Assembly: GCF_964340395.1 (NCBI RefSeq)
Contig: NC_135565.1
Span: 16,568,209 to 16,632,208 of the forward strand
Length of the DNA: 64,000 nucleotides
Reading direction: 5' to 3'
Source: Glandiceps talaboti
Lineage: Eukaryota > Hemichordata > Enteropneusta > Spengelidae
Shown here: one piece after another, positions 61,881 through 64,000 of the stretch
Position numbering within the stretch: position 1 is the first letter of the stretch
How the letters are laid out: every line of letters starts with the position of its first letter
Translations under genes and position numbers: made by a program
Notes under the pieces: model-generated
The model's input: the letters and a program-made list of their open reading frames with translations, nothing else
Told to the model about the DNA's origin: nothing
Database searches by the model: none

Positions 61881-63439
61881 ATCTCTTACCAGCATACATG
61901 TATTATGTAACTAGAATCCATGTACGATGAAAAAATTGTAAGATTTGGCATAAACTGTAAGATACATGTACAAATGTAGGTCGTGTTGTACAGCCCAATC
62001 AGGCTTTGTAACTGGCTGATACGCATCCCATGTCATCCTTATGGCTATGCTGACAAGATAACACTACTCTAGATTAAATCAATTTACTACATACATGTAC
62101 CACCTGTCATTCTTCTCCTCTCTTACTGTTCACAAACATCAGCAAAAATACTGTTTGTGATGATAGATACACATGTAATTCATTACGTGAATGAAATGGA
62201 CAGAGAAATGAATTTGTACTTTTTGTGGCATATACTGTCATTGTAAAATGTAAGAATCAAATGAGTATTGAACCAAACCAGCTTGAACTGAATAGTAGCA
62301 GTATTTCACTTTTTTTGTAACAAAAAGTACACAATGTAGCAATTTTGTGGTATATTTTTGTATTGTATTTGTAACAAAAAGTACACAATGTAGCAATTTT
62401 GTTTTGTGGTATGATACTTTGTATTGTATTTAGTAAAAACAGACCTTGAATTGGTTACAGTTATATACACATCTGTGTGTACATAGTAAACCTTTAATTG
62501 TTACAATTCAGTGTACATTGTAGCAAGCATGCTTTATGTCAATAGCAACAATGTACACTAAACTGTTATAAATCAAGTGAATTTATTGATAATTTTACCC
62601 TGTTCATGGTTGTCATATAATGCTTTATTACCTTTACAACATGCAAAAAATGGAAAGCATGGTATAGTAAATACATAGACATAATGTAACTTTACAACAC
62701 TCATAATGTAACTACTGAAGAGATTTTGATTTGCATGTACATGTATCATATGTACCTGATGTCTCTGTATTAAGTTTATCACATTTCATATGAAAAAATA
62801 TTTGTAAAGCTAATTTGGGACGATATGTAGATTTATTTAAATTAATTTCCAAAGATTATATAATTTGGTATGCATGTACAGTGTCAGGGTATCATAATCG
62901 CATGTAGATGAAGTCTGATTTTAATTTTTTAGATTTCGTACATTTAACCACAGTTGTGGGTTTGAAAGCTTAGCGAAATGAATAAAATATAGTCAAAAAT
63001 AAAATGGACTTAAAAAAATATAGATACCAGATATACATGTAGCAATATTGAGTTTGTTGATACTGGGCCGTATTAGTCAATTAGTCACATTTTTGCAGTG
63101 AAAATAAAAATGCTCATATTTCACAGAATTCTGTTTCAATAAAAATGTACTTTACTAAATCTTGTTATTGATATTCCTTGTGTCATCAAGTGAGACTGAA
63201 TACATTTAAGATTAAACTGTTTGATATCTGGAGACTGGAGGAGTTGGCGCCCAAATTATTTTTTAGCACAACTGAACTTCTTTGGTTCAGTAGTGCTATT
63301 GGCATGGGAAAGTGTCTGTCTGTCTGTCTATGTCTGTCTGGATGTGTGTGTGTGTGTGTTAATGTTCGCAGAAACTGATATTATGAAGGGAAACTTTATT
63401 AAAATACAAATGTACATGAAGCTGTGTATCTCAGTTTGA

Positions 63440-63573
63440 TTGTTGTGTTGTGTTGTATTGTGTTGTGTTGTATAATGTTGTGTTGTGTTGTGTTGTATTG
63501 TGTTGTGTTGTGTTGTGTTGTTGTGTTGTGTTGTGTTGTGTTGTGTTGTGCTGTGTTGTATTGTGTTGTGTTG
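63440..63573 (+). repeat. TGTTG pentanucleotide microsatellite
   Basis: About 26 units of tgttg/tgttgtgttg with a few substitutions. Confidence 0.95.
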
Positions 63574-64000
63574 TAATTTTCAGAAATAAATTTTGAAATT
63601 TTTATCTCTGGTAATTTTTGGCAAGAAACTATTTTTAAATAACTGTAGAATCCAATACAGTGACTTGTGTGTTATGACTTGTTTTGGAACCCTTTAAAAT
63701 TTAAATACTGCACATGTACACAACAACAGTTGGTCTCAGAAATGGTTTGATACATCTCACTACTATCCTCACTAGCAGCACTGATCTCTGCAATGGTTTG
63801 AAACTCTTCAAATTTGAACAGTGTATATCTAAACAGCAACACTTGGTCTCTGCAAATACTTCAAGGTCAGAAAGGTGAATGACCTCGTGCTTTCTGCCTG
63901 GTGTCAGGCCATTGTATGGTGGAAGTACATTATGACACATGTACACAGGATAGCAACTTGATCCTACATAGCAGATGTACATGTAGTAGTGCCAAATCAA

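Larger units (their letters stand above)
54028..64000 (+). other. MED25 intron 1 (to the window edge)
   Basis: No exon recognised. The first kilobase or so is richer in CG dinucleotides. Contains a short hairpin (56696-56725), a 46-base repeat (58382-58548), a CATA array (59544-60030), a degenerate 33-36-base repeat (60570-60840), dispersed gggaaccaggtagattttacc repeats (61390-61880), an element end (63270-63310) and a TGTTG array (63440-63573). Confidence 0.5.

Noticed and set aside
63701-64000. 99-residue minus-strand frame running off the window
   Set aside because: Cysteine- and tyrosine-rich, no domain, and the underlying DNA looks like a degenerate repeat (ttggtctc, then aatggtttga twice).

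Overview
The window is AT-rich, intron-rich animal DNA. The organism is probably a marine invertebrate bilaterian such as a hemichordate, amphioxus, brachiopod or mollusc, but the sequence alone does not let me choose. The reasons are a fused two-domain UMP synthase split into ten exons, three TRIM proteins of the RING, two B-box, coiled coil, filamin, NHL class, a Mediator MED25 first exon, many small DNA transposons, and frequent tacatgta motifs. No viral element or bacterial-type gene was recognised.

Layout. 1 to about 7335 holds no gene I can support, only microsatellites and old repeats. From about 7340 to 38430 lies a tandem array of three related segments. Each carries an intronless TRIM-NHL gene on the + strand (8883-11294, 20810-23224, 33601-36000). 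Around each lie minus-strand pieces of UMPS: exon 5 on the right of the TRIM gene, and exons 6-10 on its left. Segment 3 (28430-38430) has everything intact. Segment 2 (15276-28430) has intact exons 6-10 but a broken exon 5. Segment 1 (7340-14960) has a broken exon 5 and has lost exons 6-10.

UMPS reads leftward from 51747 to 29822. All exon boundaries join in phase and give a 478-residue protein, close to the 480 residues of human UMPS. TRIM copy 3 sits on the opposite strand inside UMPS intron 5. A second terminal cassette of exons 6-10 (18856-17035) lies further downstream. It encodes exactly the same 215 residues, so the array could offer UMPS two alternative 3' ends or could simply be a recently homogenised duplicate.

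Intron 3 of UMPS (39529-48201) is full of tandem repeats, including a 50-base minisatellite that contains and multiplies the exon 3 splice donor. About 2.15 kb beyond the UMPS start, MED25 begins in the opposite direction (53903). The two genes are head to head across a long compound microsatellite. 54028 to 64000 appears to be MED25 intron 1, with many tandem repeats and no second exon that I can find.
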